DNA from: Fictibacillus norfolkensis
GTDB lineage: Bacteria > Bacillota > Bacilli > Bacillales > Fictibacillaceae
Length of the DNA stretch: 64,000 nucleotides
Direction of reading: 5' to 3'
NCBI RefSeq assembly: GCF_014836645.1
Contig: NZ_JACSQM010000008.1
Coordinates: 1 to 64,000, forward strand
A program made the position numbers and the translations under genes. The notes beneath the pieces were generated by a model. It was given only the letters and a program-made list of their open reading frames with translations. It was not told the DNA's origin and did no database searches. Shown piece by piece: positions 1-7,849 of the stretch. Each line of letters opens with the position of its first letter. Positions within the stretch are counted from its first letter, which is position 1.

Positions 1-11
1 GAATACCCCAT

Positions 12-70
12 AAAAAAACTCCCCTTAAGATAAACAGATTTTTTATTTCATCTGTCTACCTAAAGGGGAG
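12..70 (-). terminator. terminator of the sugar-nucleotide operon
   Basis: Inverted repeat CTCCCCTT (19-26) / AAGGGGAG (63-70) with a second ACAGAT/ATCTGT stem inside it. Read on the minus strand it is followed by seven T (12-18). It lies 45 bases after the stop of the last operon gene. Confidence 0.85.
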
Positions 71-115
71 CATATCAAAACACAGGGGCGCTTTATTTAG
101 TTTAGGAACTATACA

Positions 116-985
116 TTACGAATTGAATCTATAGTAAGAGAGGATTTGTTTAATTGAAATTTCTATAGGATAGCTTTTTTGCCAATAAAGTTCTCGTATA
201 AGCTTTGAATTCATGAGATGAGGTCTCTTGTCTGGAGCTGTGTTGGTCTCTATAAAAGTAAGTTTTTCTTTCGTATGTGTTTGAAAGATATCCGCAACCT
301 CTTGCAATGTAGTCATATTTTCTGAACCAATTTCGTAGGTCATATTTATTGATCCCAACTTCATTAAGATTTCATAAGCAGATATTGCATCTCTTACATC
401 TAGGAACTCTCGCTCGTTTTCAAGGTGACTGATGCTAATAGCACTTTTATCCTCAAACTTCTCCATCTGAATAATACGGTTTGCTAAAAAAGAAACGAAA
501 CCAGGTGATCTGCCTGGTCCGATCAAATTACATGGTTTTGCTACCATAAGCTGAAGATCAAATAGATGCGCCCAGTCCCTTACAAGGTCTTCTTGATATT
601 TTTTACTCACTCCATAAGGATGATCTGTTCCTGAGAGGGCTGAGCTGACAATAACTGTGCGGCACGATGGAACCGCTTTACGTATAGCCTCCAGCAAATA
701 AAGGGTACCTAGTACGTTAGCTTCAATCGTTGATGCAGGATGATCCCATGACCGAGGTACAGAATTCTCACCGGCCAAATGCAGACAGAAGTCAGGTTTA
801 TAGGTTTTAAAGATCTCGTTCACTTTTTCTTTGTCTAAAAGATCACATGTTACTGAACGCACCTTTATGTTAGACAGATAACTCCTTGAGATCCCTATCA
901 CTTCATACCCTTTATTTGCAAAGTGCTGACATGCATGAATTCCCGTAAATCCTGCTGCACCCGTAATTACGATTCTTTTTTTCAT
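116..985 (-). CDS. NAD-dependent sugar epimerase/dehydratase (extended SDR)
   Basis: Cytoplasmic extended short-chain dehydrogenase/reductase acting on a nucleotide-activated sugar. The Rossmann motif GAAGFTG sits at the N-terminus, and the active site reads as an SSAL serine followed by YGVSK (Tyr-x-x-x-Lys). The 289-aa length fits GDP-4-dehydro-6-deoxymannose reductases and UDP-sugar 4-epimerases; the substrate cannot be read from sequence. It is the last gene of a four-gene operon and its ATG overlaps the preceding stop (ATGA). That coupling is why I prefer it to an in-frame TTG nine bases upstream. Neither start has a strong ribosome binding site. Confidence 0.85.
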   Translation of the reverse strand: MKKRIVITGAAGFTGIHACQHFANKGYEVIGISRSYLSNIKVRSVTCDLLDKEKVNEIFKTYKPDFCLHLAGENSVPRSWDHPASTIEANVLGTLYLLEAIRKAVPSCRTVIVSSALSGTDHPYGVSKKYQEDLVRDWAHLFDLQLMVAKPCNLIGPGRSPGFVSFLANRIIQMEKFEDKSAISISHLENEREFLDVRDAISAYEILMKLGSINMTYEIGSENMTTLQEVADIFQTHTKEKLTFIETNTAPDKRPHLMNSKLIRELYWQKSYPIEISIKQILSYYRFNS

Positions 986-1797
986 TTCAACCAATCTTTT
1001 AAATCTTGCACCTGTTTTTCGTAAGTTGCCACTTTAAATACAGAATCTAACCTCGTGTTATAGAGTGTTCGATCTAATCGTGGCTCGGTATGCGGAATAA
1101 TATCAACGTCATCCTTTTGAAAGATATCCTTGATAATCTTTAAAAGTTTATATTTTGAAAGAACTTCTGGAGCTGTTAGGTGGTAAAGACCTGTTATCGG
1201 ATTATCGATGGTATGATCAATAAATTTAGCTAGTTCTAACGTTGTAACACCGTTCCATTTCACATGCGTAAAACCTTTGATGGTTCCTTTTTGTTGTATA
1301 AACCAATGAAATAGACCGATACCATTCTTTAACTCAGGACCAATAATGGAAGTTCGAATCGTTAGATGTGGTTGTGTTCTTATTTCTCCAAGCTGTTTTG
1401 TTTTAGCATACATCGTGAGTCCATCTGGTACAGATTCCTCGTTGTAGTTGCCTTGGTGTCCACTGAACACACAATCTGTACTTATGTGAATCAGTTTTCC
1501 TCCGTACACATTTAGCTGTTTAACTAACTCATGTGGAAGTAAGCTATTAACCAGGATTGCTTCTCTTTGATGGATGGCAGCATACTCATTTAAAAGACCG
1601 ATGCAGTTAATGATTAGATCTGGCTTGTGATGCTGCACAACTTCAGCAATTTGAGTTAGATTCGTAGCATCAAGCTGAATATGGCCCTCTGTCCCATCTC
1701 TAGAAGTCAGAAGGAGCTCATGTGTTGTCTTTGTTTTGAAATAGGAGGCGATCATATGACCAGCCATCCCATTCGCTCCTAAAATCATGATCTTCAA
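982..1797 (-). CDS. RmlD-like NDP-sugar 4-keto reductase
   Basis: SDR of the dTDP-4-dehydrorhamnose reductase (RmlD) family, 271 aa, reducing the 4-keto group of an activated deoxysugar. It has GANGMAGHM at the N-terminus, the family's STDCVFSG segment, and YAKTK as the Tyr/Lys pair. There is no rmlA, rmlB or rmlC beside it. The partners are a CapE-like dehydratase and a UDP-GlcNAc 2-epimerase, as in UDP-L-QuiNAc/L-FucNAc pathways, so the true substrate is probably a UDP-linked 2-acetamido sugar (inference). The start is TTG overlapping the upstream stop (TTGA), with AAGGTGG at good spacing; the ATG nine bases further in is too far from it. Confidence 0.85.
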   Translation of the reverse strand: MKIMILGANGMAGHMIASYFKTKTTHELLLTSRDGTEGHIQLDATNLTQIAEVVQHHKPDLIINCIGLLNEYAAIHQREAILVNSLLPHELVKQLNVYGGKLIHISTDCVFSGHQGNYNEESVPDGLTMYAKTKQLGEIRTQPHLTIRTSIIGPELKNGIGLFHWFIQQKGTIKGFTHVKWNGVTTLELAKFIDHTIDNPITGLYHLTAPEVLSKYKLLKIIKDIFQKDDVDIIPHTEPRLDRTLYNTRLDSVFKVATYEKQVQDLKDWLK

Positions 1798-2780
1798 GAC
1801 AGAAATCCACCTTCAACAAGCATCTTATGAATCTCTTCTTTCGTCATTAGATCAGTCTCAGAACTATAGCTTTCAAGCTCTACTTTTTTGTAAGAAGCAT
1901 AGTGCTGATTCAATCCTTCAATATCAATAGTCGGAAGAATAACGAAATATTCGTTATCAAAGAGAACGGTTGTTGCACTTTCGTATTCGGATAAAAGGAT
2001 CTCATGAAGCTTCTCTCCTGGACGTTTTCCAAGTTCGATCATCTTTACCCCTTTTTCCCCTGAAGCATCAATAAGAACTTGTGCTAGATCTGTAATCTTG
2101 CATGTAGGCATCTTCATAACAAAGATCTCACCGCCTACACTTTCATAAGTGGCTTTAAATAATAGACTGATCGCTTCTTCTAATGTTAAGAAGAAACGTG
2201 TCATTTCAAAGTCAGTAATGCCCACTTGACCTTTGTTCTTAATCTGACTTTTAAAAACATGAATAACGCTACCATTCGTGCCTAAAACATTACCGCCTCT
2301 TACGCAGACAAAGCGTGTATGCTTACTTAAAAGGTTTGCATGAATGATTAATTTTTCACCGATTGCTTTGGTCATTCCGTAAAGATTAGAAGGATTCGCT
2401 GCTTTGTCAGTTGATATATAAATTACTTTTGTTACCTTATGATGAATAGCGGTTTCGATTACGTTTTGTGTTCCTTGAATATTGCTCTTTAATGCTTCAT
2501 AAGGCTGGAGCTCACAGATTGGTACATGCTTTAATGCTGCAAGATGATAGATATAGTCAATACCTTCACTCGCTCTCATCAAAGAATCTTTGTCTCTAAT
2601 ATCCCCAATCATAAATGTGAGCTTGGGATTATAATCAAACTGTCTTTGCATCGCTACTTGACTTGCTTCATTACGTGAGAGGACGATGATTTCTTTTGGT
2701 TCTTTTGGCAAAAGCTGTTTAACTAGCTCATGACCCCAAGATCCCGTGCCCCCCGTAATTAGAATTCTTTTATTAAACAA
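1794..2780 (-). CDS. CapE/FlaA1-like UDP-GlcNAc 4,6-dehydratase
   Basis: Soluble polysaccharide-biosynthesis SDR, 328 aa, of the family that removes water from UDP-GlcNAc and often inverts C5, giving a 4-keto-6-deoxy sugar. It shows GGTGSWG for NAD(P), GDIRD, and the active-site stretch STDKAANP...YGMTK. It lacks the membrane helices of large CapD/PglF proteins, so it resembles CapE/PseB-type enzymes. The TTG start follows AGGAGG, and the gene overlaps the end of the upstream 2-epimerase by eight bases. Known family: supplies the 4-keto intermediate for FucNAc or QuiNAc. The exact stereochemistry is unknown. Confidence 0.88.
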   Translation of the reverse strand: MFNKRILITGGTGSWGHELVKQLLPKEPKEIIVLSRNEASQVAMQRQFDYNPKLTFMIGDIRDKDSLMRASEGIDYIYHLAALKHVPICELQPYEALKSNIQGTQNVIETAIHHKVTKVIYISTDKAANPSNLYGMTKAIGEKLIIHANLLSKHTRFVCVRGGNVLGTNGSVIHVFKSQIKNKGQVGITDFEMTRFFLTLEEAISLLFKATYESVGGEIFVMKMPTCKITDLAQVLIDASGEKGVKMIELGKRPGEKLHEILLSEYESATTVLFDNEYFVILPTIDIEGLNQHYASYKKVELESYSSETDLMTKEEIHKMLVEGGFLS

Positions 2781-3864
2781 TACTATTTCCTCCTAAAATA
2801 AACTTTACAACTCGATCTGAAACATCTAGATCTCCATAGCCTTCTGGAATGGACCATGGTTTCTTCTGCTTTGTCATTACTTTTACCGAAGCTAAAATTT
2901 GTTTTGCTGAAACACCAGATACACAATTGCTGCCGCACTCGACGGTTTCTGGCCGTTCGGTACTATTTCTCATCGTTACGGTTGGCACTTGGAACAAACA
3001 GCATTCCTCCTGAACGGTCCCGCTATCTGTTAGAGCACAAAATGCGTGCTTTTCTAACTTCACAAAGTCAAAAAATCCAAAGGGTTCATGAAATTGTACG
3101 AACGGATGCATCTGTAACGTACTGCTCTCTAGGATCCTTGATTTCGTGCGTGGGTGAATAGAACAGATGATTGGCATTTTAAAATGTTCAGCAACTAAAT
3201 TTAGACCTGTTAATATTTCATTTAAATGAACCTGATTGTCCACGTTCTCAGCACGATGGGCTGTGACCAACATATACTTTCCTTTTGAAACATTTAACTT
3301 TTCTAGAATTCTGCTATTATCAATCTGTTCTTTAAATTGAGTTAACACTTCATAGATCGGGTTACCTGAAACCATGATTCTGTTCACAGGAACACCTTCT
3401 CTTATTAAGTTCTCTCGGCTGTATTTGGTATACGGCAGATTAAAGGTAGAGATGGCGTCGATTACTTTTCTGTTTTTCTCTTCTGGTACATTGAGGTCAA
3501 AACATCTGTTACCCGCTTCCATGTGAACGACCGGTATGTTCAATCTTTCTGTAACGATAGAAGAAAGAGCACTGTTCGTGTCACCTAGAACCAAAACTTT
3601 ATCAGGCTTCTCGTGTAACAATATTCTTTCTAACTCTGAAAACAGATGTGCAATTTGATTTCCGAAAGAAAATTGTTGTTTCATTAAAATATAGTCTGGC
3701 TTTCTGAGTTGAAACTCTTGGAAAAACACATCGTTTAATGATGGTGTGAAATTCTGTCCTGTGTGAATTAATACATGTTTATCCGCTAATTGATCTAGTT
3801 TTTTGATGATCAAACTTAGCCGTATGATCTCTGGACGTGTTCCAAGAATAGTTACTATTTTCAA
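2773..3864 (-). CDS. wecB: UDP-N-acetylglucosamine 2-epimerase (non-hydrolysing)
   Basis: WecB/MnaA/CapG family epimerase, 363 aa, interconverting the C2 configuration of UDP-N-acetylhexosamines in the cytoplasm. It begins with GTRPEIIRL and contains HTGQNF, LGDTNS, HMEAGNR, TAHRAEN and the DSGTVQEE segment typical of the UDP-binding C-terminal half. It is the first gene of the operon, with a TTG start after AAGGAGAG. Together with the next two genes it forms the 2-epimerase/dehydratase/reductase trio of UDP-L-FucNAc or L-QuiNAc synthesis (inference). A CATAGTTTA motif at 3903-3911 upstream resembles a sigma-K -10. Confidence 0.92.
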   Translation of the reverse strand: MKIVTILGTRPEIIRLSLIIKKLDQLADKHVLIHTGQNFTPSLNDVFFQEFQLRKPDYILMKQQFSFGNQIAHLFSELERILLHEKPDKVLVLGDTNSALSSIVTERLNIPVVHMEAGNRCFDLNVPEEKNRKVIDAISTFNLPYTKYSRENLIREGVPVNRIMVSGNPIYEVLTQFKEQIDNSRILEKLNVSKGKYMLVTAHRAENVDNQVHLNEILTGLNLVAEHFKMPIICSIHPRTKSRILESSTLQMHPFVQFHEPFGFFDFVKLEKHAFCALTDSGTVQEECCLFQVPTVTMRNSTERPETVECGSNCVSGVSAKQILASVKVMTKQKKPWSIPEGYGDLDVSDRVVKFILGGNSIV

Positions 3865-3902
3865 CGAAACTCTCCTTCCATATTAAAATTAATTCTTTAT
3901 AT

Positions 3903-3911
3903 TAAACTATG
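3903..3911 (-). promoter_or_regulatory. sigma-K-like -10 upstream of the sugar operon
   Basis: On the minus strand the sequence reads CATAGTTTA, matching the CATAnnnTA -10 of mother-cell sigma-K (and sigma-E) promoters, about 40 bases before the epimerase start. No AC dinucleotide lies at the ideal 16-17 bp spacing, so this is tentative. Confidence 0.3.
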
Positions 3912-4039
3912 ATTGTGTTCCCGATGTGGACTAGACCTCTACCCGTTTCATAAAAAAAAGGCGGCTATTTAACCTACCTTATTTAACAACTTTCAAGGAT
4001 GTTCATATGATGGCTTATAAGGTAAAAAGGAGCTATCAA

Positions 4040-5098
4040 ATGACAAAATCAAAAATTCTCTTTGTCTTTTATTTACCGAGCGGCGGAATGGAAACCCTAA
4101 ACCGTCAACGCTGTAAAGCACTACAAAAATATGATATTGAATGTCACTTACTTTATTTACAAAATGGAACCGGCATGCAGAATATATCTTCAATACCTAC
4201 GTATGTCACGAATGCCGATGCTGAGATTAAGAAAATTCTATCCAAAAACTTTGATGCCATCTTTGTTAGCTCTGACATGTATATGCTAAAAAGAATTCGT
4301 GATCTTGGTTACAAAGGAAAATTAATCTATGAAATTCAAGGATTAGGTAGTGTGAAAACTGCGGAAAAAATTTTAACACAAGCGGTACCGTTTGTGGTAA
4401 ATTATTCAAATGGCATCCTATATCCAAAAACATCACACTTAATGAGATTAATGGATACTCTTTATCCCTCCACTCCAAAATATTGTTTTCACAACTGTTT
4501 TGATAGTAAAGAATTTGGATATCGTTCAATTACTCGTACGCCTTACCCAATCATTGGCTGGATTGGAAGATTAGAGCTAAATAAAAACTGGGATGAATAT
4601 CTTATGTTTGCTATGCGTTTCATAAAGCAGAAACCTAACGCAAAATTTTGGATGTTTATTGATGATACCCTTGGAAATCACCATGAGAAAGCACGATTTA
4701 ATAAATTGTTAAACAGATATAAACTAACAAACTCTGTAGTCGTTCATGCCAATATTCCTCATAAACAAATGGCGGACTATCTTTCAATCATTGGAGATAG
4801 TGGGGGATTTTTATTATCTACATCTAAAGTAGAAGGTTTTGGTTATGCTGTTGTAGAGGCGATGAGCTGTAAATGTCCGGTTCTCACTTCAGATTCAGAT
4901 GGCGTAAAGGCGTTTATCACCCATAATACGACTGGGAAATTCTACATGAATGAAAACATTGGGTCAGCCGTTATACAGGGAATTGAATTAATAGATAATC
5001 TTGAGCTTAGAAATAACATTGTTAAACATGCACTAAATCATTTGTCTTTATTTGATTTAGATACGTATGCAAATGAATTTATGAAAATATTAAATTAA
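4040..5098 (+). CDS. glycosyltransferase family 4 (GT-B fold)
   Basis: Retaining glycosyltransferase, 352 aa, that would transfer a nucleotide-activated sugar to a surface glycan. The C-terminal half has the GT4 signature: GWIGRLELNKN, then EGFGYAVVEAM with the conserved E-x7-E, then CPVLTSDSDGV. The start at 4040 follows AAGGAG; an in-frame ATG at 4007 has no ribosome binding site. It is divergent from the sugar-nucleotide operon and probably uses its product. CATATGATG at 4004-4012, with an AC 16 bp upstream, is a weak sigma-K candidate. Confidence 0.88.
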   Translation: MTKSKILFVFYLPSGGMETLNRQRCKALQKYDIECHLLYLQNGTGMQNISSIPTYVTNADAEIKKILSKNFDAIFVSSDMYMLKRIRDLGYKGKLIYEIQGLGSVKTAEKILTQAVPFVVNYSNGILYPKTSHLMRLMDTLYPSTPKYCFHNCFDSKEFGYRSITRTPYPIIGWIGRLELNKNWDEYLMFAMRFIKQKPNAKFWMFIDDTLGNHHEKARFNKLLNRYKLTNSVVVHANIPHKQMADYLSIIGDSGGFLLSTSKVEGFGYAVVEAMSCKCPVLTSDSDGVKAFITHNTTGKFYMNENIGSAVIQGIELIDNLELRNNIVKHALNHLSLFDLDTYANEFMKILN

Positions 5099-5102
5099 AA
5101 AT

Positions 5103-5127
5103 GCCGCAAAAATAGCGGCCTTTTTAA
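5103..5127 (+). terminator. terminator after GT4 gene
   Basis: GCCGC/GCGGC stem with a seven-base loop followed by CTTTTT, four bases after the stop codon. Confidence 0.75.
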
Positions 5128-5142
5128 TTTACTTTTATTCTT

Positions 5143-5853
5143 TTAAAGAACAGACTTTACTAAAGCATTTATTTTTGTTAAATGCCGTTGAATTGTTGTT
5201 TGAAGTTCTTTACGAATCTCTGTCTTATGTCTTTTTGTACCCATATTCTCATGCACTCTATAATGAACAAGTGCATCTGGAAAATAATAAAAATGAAAAT
5301 GTGGCAAGATCCGCAGCCAAAAATCATAATCCTGTGTGTAAAGTAAACTTTCGTCGAATAGACCAAACTGTTTGAACACATTCATATTTAACATAACCGT
5401 ACATCCGTTTATCACACACCCTCTTCGCATTCGTTTTAAAAATTGAACTTGATTTGAAAAACCTATACCTTGAGGATGAGAAACAATGGATCCCTGATTA
5501 TTAATTAAATAAAAGTTTGAATAGCTGGCCATTGCATTGTTTTGCAACATAAAGTGAAGCTGTTTTTCAATCTTAGTTGGCTGAAAGAGATCATCCGAAC
5601 TAAGCCAAGCAAAATAATCACCAGAAGCATTTTTTATACCTGTATTTAATGCTGATGCTGTACCACCATTTCCTTTTTCAAGATAAGTAATTCTACTTAA
5701 ATAGGGGATTATTTTATCATTGTGCATGGTAGAACCATCATTTACTACAATCACCTCGATATTCTGATACGTTTGATTTAATGCGCTTTCTATGGATTGT
5801 GCAATAAAAGGACAATTAAAAAAGGGGATAATTATACTTACTTTGATGTTCAA
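5143..5853 (-). CDS. glycosyltransferase family 2
   Basis: GT-A fold glycosyltransferase, 236 aa. The N-terminus VSIIIPFFN and ALNQTYQNIEVIVVNDGS are the classic GT2 nucleotide-binding start. WLSSDD is the metal-binding DxD-like motif, and YTQDYDFWLR is the acceptor-side ED-like motif. No membrane helix is visible, so it should act on the cytoplasmic side. The start is TTG after AGGGAG; no ATG is available. It is the distal gene of a minus-strand set with the CgeB-like transferase 20 bases upstream. Confidence 0.88.
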   Translation of the reverse strand: MNIKVSIIIPFFNCPFIAQSIESALNQTYQNIEVIVVNDGSTMHNDKIIPYLSRITYLEKGNGGTASALNTGIKNASGDYFAWLSSDDLFQPTKIEKQLHFMLQNNAMASYSNFYLINNQGSIVSHPQGIGFSNQVQFLKRMRRGCVINGCTVMLNMNVFKQFGLFDESLLYTQDYDFWLRILPHFHFYYFPDALVHYRVHENMGTKRHKTEIRKELQTTIQRHLTKINALVKSVL

Positions 5854-5873
5854 TGAATGAACTCCCTTCTTTA

Positions 5874-6794
5874 CTATCTATTATTTTGTAAAAATTGTTG
5901 AATCGTTTGAACCATTTCTTTAGCTCTAATTTCAGTGGTATGTTTTTGACGTATTAGTTGTAAGCCGTTCTGAATAATTTGTTCACGATGAAAGGTGTTA
6001 TTTAAGAAGTAGTCTAACTTTTCTTTAAAATTCGTTTCATTGATTTCCACGAAAGTTTGACCATCGATAAAGCCTAAGTCTATTAGTTCATCTGAAGCTG
6101 GAGCAGCAAGAAGTGTTCCACAAGCTAGTACTTCAAAATACTTTAGTAGAGGGAAATGATGAATAGAATCACAAGTTAGAAAAATTTTAGCTCTACTTAT
6201 GGTTGTAGCGTACCTTACACCAGCTATACTCTTTCCTGCGATTCCGTAGCCTGGGTGAGAATAATACACAAACCTAGGATCACTTTTTAATTGTTGAAGT
6301 AGAAAATGCCGGAAAGGATAGATATGTGGAAATGTAGCTCCCATTAGTAAAAGCGGAGTCTCTTTAGGTATTGAATACGGTTGGAATATCTGTTCAGGCA
6401 CATGATGTGGAAACCAAACAAACCGATTGATATGGTCTGGCAGCCACCTATTAAAAGCCTCACGGTAATGGCAAAAAATGAGGGCAGGTTTTTCTTGGTG
6501 AATCAAAACATTTCTTTTTGATAATTTATAATGAAGATCATGCATCAATGTGCCATGGGGTATCGACAAATTTTTTAATCCTCTTATAAATGGCCGATAC
6601 TCAGGTTTATAATCATTTAAAAGAATGAAATCAGGTTTAATAGAAAGTTGATCTAGTATAAATTTAATGTCGCCATCATGTTGCCATGTTATGAGATTAG
6701 TAAGTTTAGCGAGTTCTTGTTCTAAATAAAAACTGCTTCGTTCGAGCTGCTGTGAACGGTCTTTAGTAATAAATAGAAGGTTAATCTTCCTCAT
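5874..6794 (-). CDS. CgeB-like glycosyltransferase
   Basis: 306-aa protein whose C-terminal third matches the Glyco_trans_1_2 (CgeB) type: PLLKYFEVLACGTLLAAPASDELIDLGFIDGQ, with E and C-G positions conserved, then a helical tail. CgeB in B. subtilis is a mother-cell protein that helps form the outermost spore glycan layer. Membership here is by motif and neighbourhood, not by known substrate. ATG start after AAGGAG. It follows the 77-aa Sm-like gene, from which it is separated by a perfect hairpin. Confidence 0.8.
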   Translation of the reverse strand: MRKINLLFITKDRSQQLERSSFYLEQELAKLTNLITWQHDGDIKFILDQLSIKPDFILLNDYKPEYRPFIRGLKNLSIPHGTLMHDLHYKLSKRNVLIHQEKPALIFCHYREAFNRWLPDHINRFVWFPHHVPEQIFQPYSIPKETPLLLMGATFPHIYPFRHFLLQQLKSDPRFVYYSHPGYGIAGKSIAGVRYATTISRAKIFLTCDSIHHFPLLKYFEVLACGTLLAAPASDELIDLGFIDGQTFVEINETNFKEKLDYFLNNTFHREQIIQNGLQLIRQKHTTEIRAKEMVQTIQQFLQNNR

Positions 6795-6818
6795 TTCTAT
6801 CTCCTTTTCAAATTAAAT

Positions 6819-6842
6819 AACTCCACGCTTAAGCGTGGAGTT
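6819..6842 (-). terminator. perfect 24-bp palindrome between the CgeB-like and Sm-like genes
   Basis: AACTCCACGC (6819-6828) and its exact reverse complement GCGTGGAGTT (6833-6842) around TTAA. The minus-strand tail after it is TATTTAATTT, a poor T-run, so it could be a weak terminator or an RNA-stabilising hairpin. Confidence 0.5.
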
Positions 6843-6852
6843 ACATTTTAAT

Positions 6853-7086
6853 CTACAGCTCAACCAATAGAATTTTGTCTAATGAAACGTAAGAACGAGT
6901 AGCACCTGCTGAACCTGCTTGTGTAAATACTACGAAGTCTCCCCCAACTTCTAGCACTCTTACACCTGTTAAGTCAGGTGTACCTGCTGGCTGGTTTGAG
7001 TCAACAAGAAATACTTCTGAGATCAATTGTTGAGTAGCTAAAAGCTGAACAAAAAGGTAACGGTAAGGACCAAAATAATTTGACAT
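6853..7086 (-). CDS. small Sm-like beta-strand protein, probably spore-associated
   Basis: 77-aa protein that I do not recognise by name. After an aromatic N-terminus (SNYFGPYRYLFVQLL) it is all predicted beta strand: LTGVRVLEVGGDFVVF, then SYVSLDKILLVEL. This resembles the Sm-like (DUF2642-type) domains found in small spore-coat proteins of bacilli, but the match is by eye. The start at 7086 is set by AAAGGAGT eight bases upstream; an ATG at 7119 has none. A sigma-K-like promoter (AC-16 bp-AATATAGTA) lies upstream. It heads the glycosyltransferase pair and is divergent from the coat protein gene. Confidence 0.7.
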   Translation of the reverse strand: MSNYFGPYRYLFVQLLATQQLISEVFLVDSNQPAGTPDLTGVRVLEVGGDFVVFTQAGSAGATRSYVSLDKILLVEL

Positions 7087-7136
7087 TGTTATTAAACACT
7101 CCTTTAACACTTTGGGCACCTTGATAAGCCCTACTT

Positions 7137-7163
7137 TACTATATTCTTTTTATTCATATTGGT
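7137..7163 (-). promoter_or_regulatory. sigma-K-like promoter of the 77-aa gene
   Basis: Minus strand AC (7163-7162), 16-bp spacer, then AATATAGTA (7145-7137). Consensus is AC-N16/17-CATAnnnTA; only the first -10 base differs. It lies 51 bases upstream of the start codon. Confidence 0.4.
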
Positions 7164-7261
7164 TTGGACAAACGTCTTTCTTTTCAAAAATGGACTACTC
7201 TAGCAAATGCCCATTTAAAGTAAAAATGGTTTAATATCCCATTCCATTTCGTACAAACATC

Positions 7262-7270
7262 CATATAGTA
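7262..7270 (+). promoter_or_regulatory. sigma-K-like -10 of the coat protein gene
   Basis: CATATAGTA is an exact CATAnnnTA match 61 bases before the coat gene start. The -35 AC is not present at ideal spacing (CC instead). Downstream, CCTGAT/ATCAGG (7277-7298) could form a small hairpin in the leader. Confidence 0.4.
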
Positions 7271-7330
7271 TAGTAACCTGATAACTGAGAGAAATCAGGT
7301 ACATGTATCTATTTCAAAGGAGGAAATACA

Positions 7331-7705
7331 TTGAGTTTATTTAATAATGGCTCATGTTGTGGCAATGGCAATACAGCTGGCACAACGAAATCTAAGTGCG
7401 GTGGCTGTGTGTGTGAACTTTTAAACCAGATTGCTAACGCTAGAATGAACGGTAACTTCTGTTCTATGGGACAACAGCAAGTAGTTCAGCTTGTACTAAA
7501 GGGTGCTCAAGAACCGCTTAGCGTATCACCTGGACCTACTACTGAATTTACTGTTGTAAGTTTCGACCCTGAAACTTGCTGTGCAGTCTTTTCATACCGT
7601 CAAACTGGTAACGAAACACGCACAATCGTACTAGATTGTCGTTGCATCTGTGGAATCATTTGCGTTCCACAATACAACGGCGGCGGCGCGCCATCAGCAC
7701 TGTAA
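7331..7705 (+). CDS. Cys-rich spore coat protein, CotY/CotZ/ExsY-like
   Basis: 124-aa protein with eleven cysteines in clusters: SCCGNG, KCGGCVCE, NFCS, ETCCAVF and DCRCICGIIC. The central FTVVSFDPETCCAVFSY followed by TIVLDCRCICGI is the pattern of CotY/CotZ/ExsY proteins. Those proteins crosslink and self-assemble in the spore crust or exosporium basal layer. It is somewhat shorter than CotZ (about 150 aa). TTG start after AAAGGAGG. In B. subtilis cotZ lies beside fabI, as this gene does, which supports the assignment. No N-terminal signal is present, as expected for mother-cell assembly. Confidence 0.82.
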   Translation: MSLFNNGSCCGNGNTAGTTKSKCGGCVCELLNQIANARMNGNFCSMGQQQVVQLVLKGAQEPLSVSPGPTTEFTVVSFDPETCCAVFSYRQTGNETRTIVLDCRCICGIICVPQYNGGGAPSAL

Positions 7706-7796
7706 TCCACTACACTCTCCACTAGGCTGAAGAGTATAGGATACAGCCACAACAAAAAAATAGGACTGATGAGAATAGGATACAGTCCAAGACACG

Positions 7797-7835
7797 AAAA
7801 AACCCCGAATCCCATTGAGAGCATTCGGGGTTTTG
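7797..7835. terminator. bidirectional terminator between coat gene and fabI
   Basis: AACCCCGAAT (7801-7810) / ATTCGGGGTT (7823-7832) with A-run before and T-run after, between the convergent coat gene and fabI. Confidence 0.85.
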
Positions 7836-7849
7836 TCTATTTACTTTTA

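Noticed and set aside
2856..3161. Plus-strand frame of 101 codons inside the 2-epimerase gene
   Set aside because: Antisense shadow of a well-supported gene with no binding site or recognisable protein.
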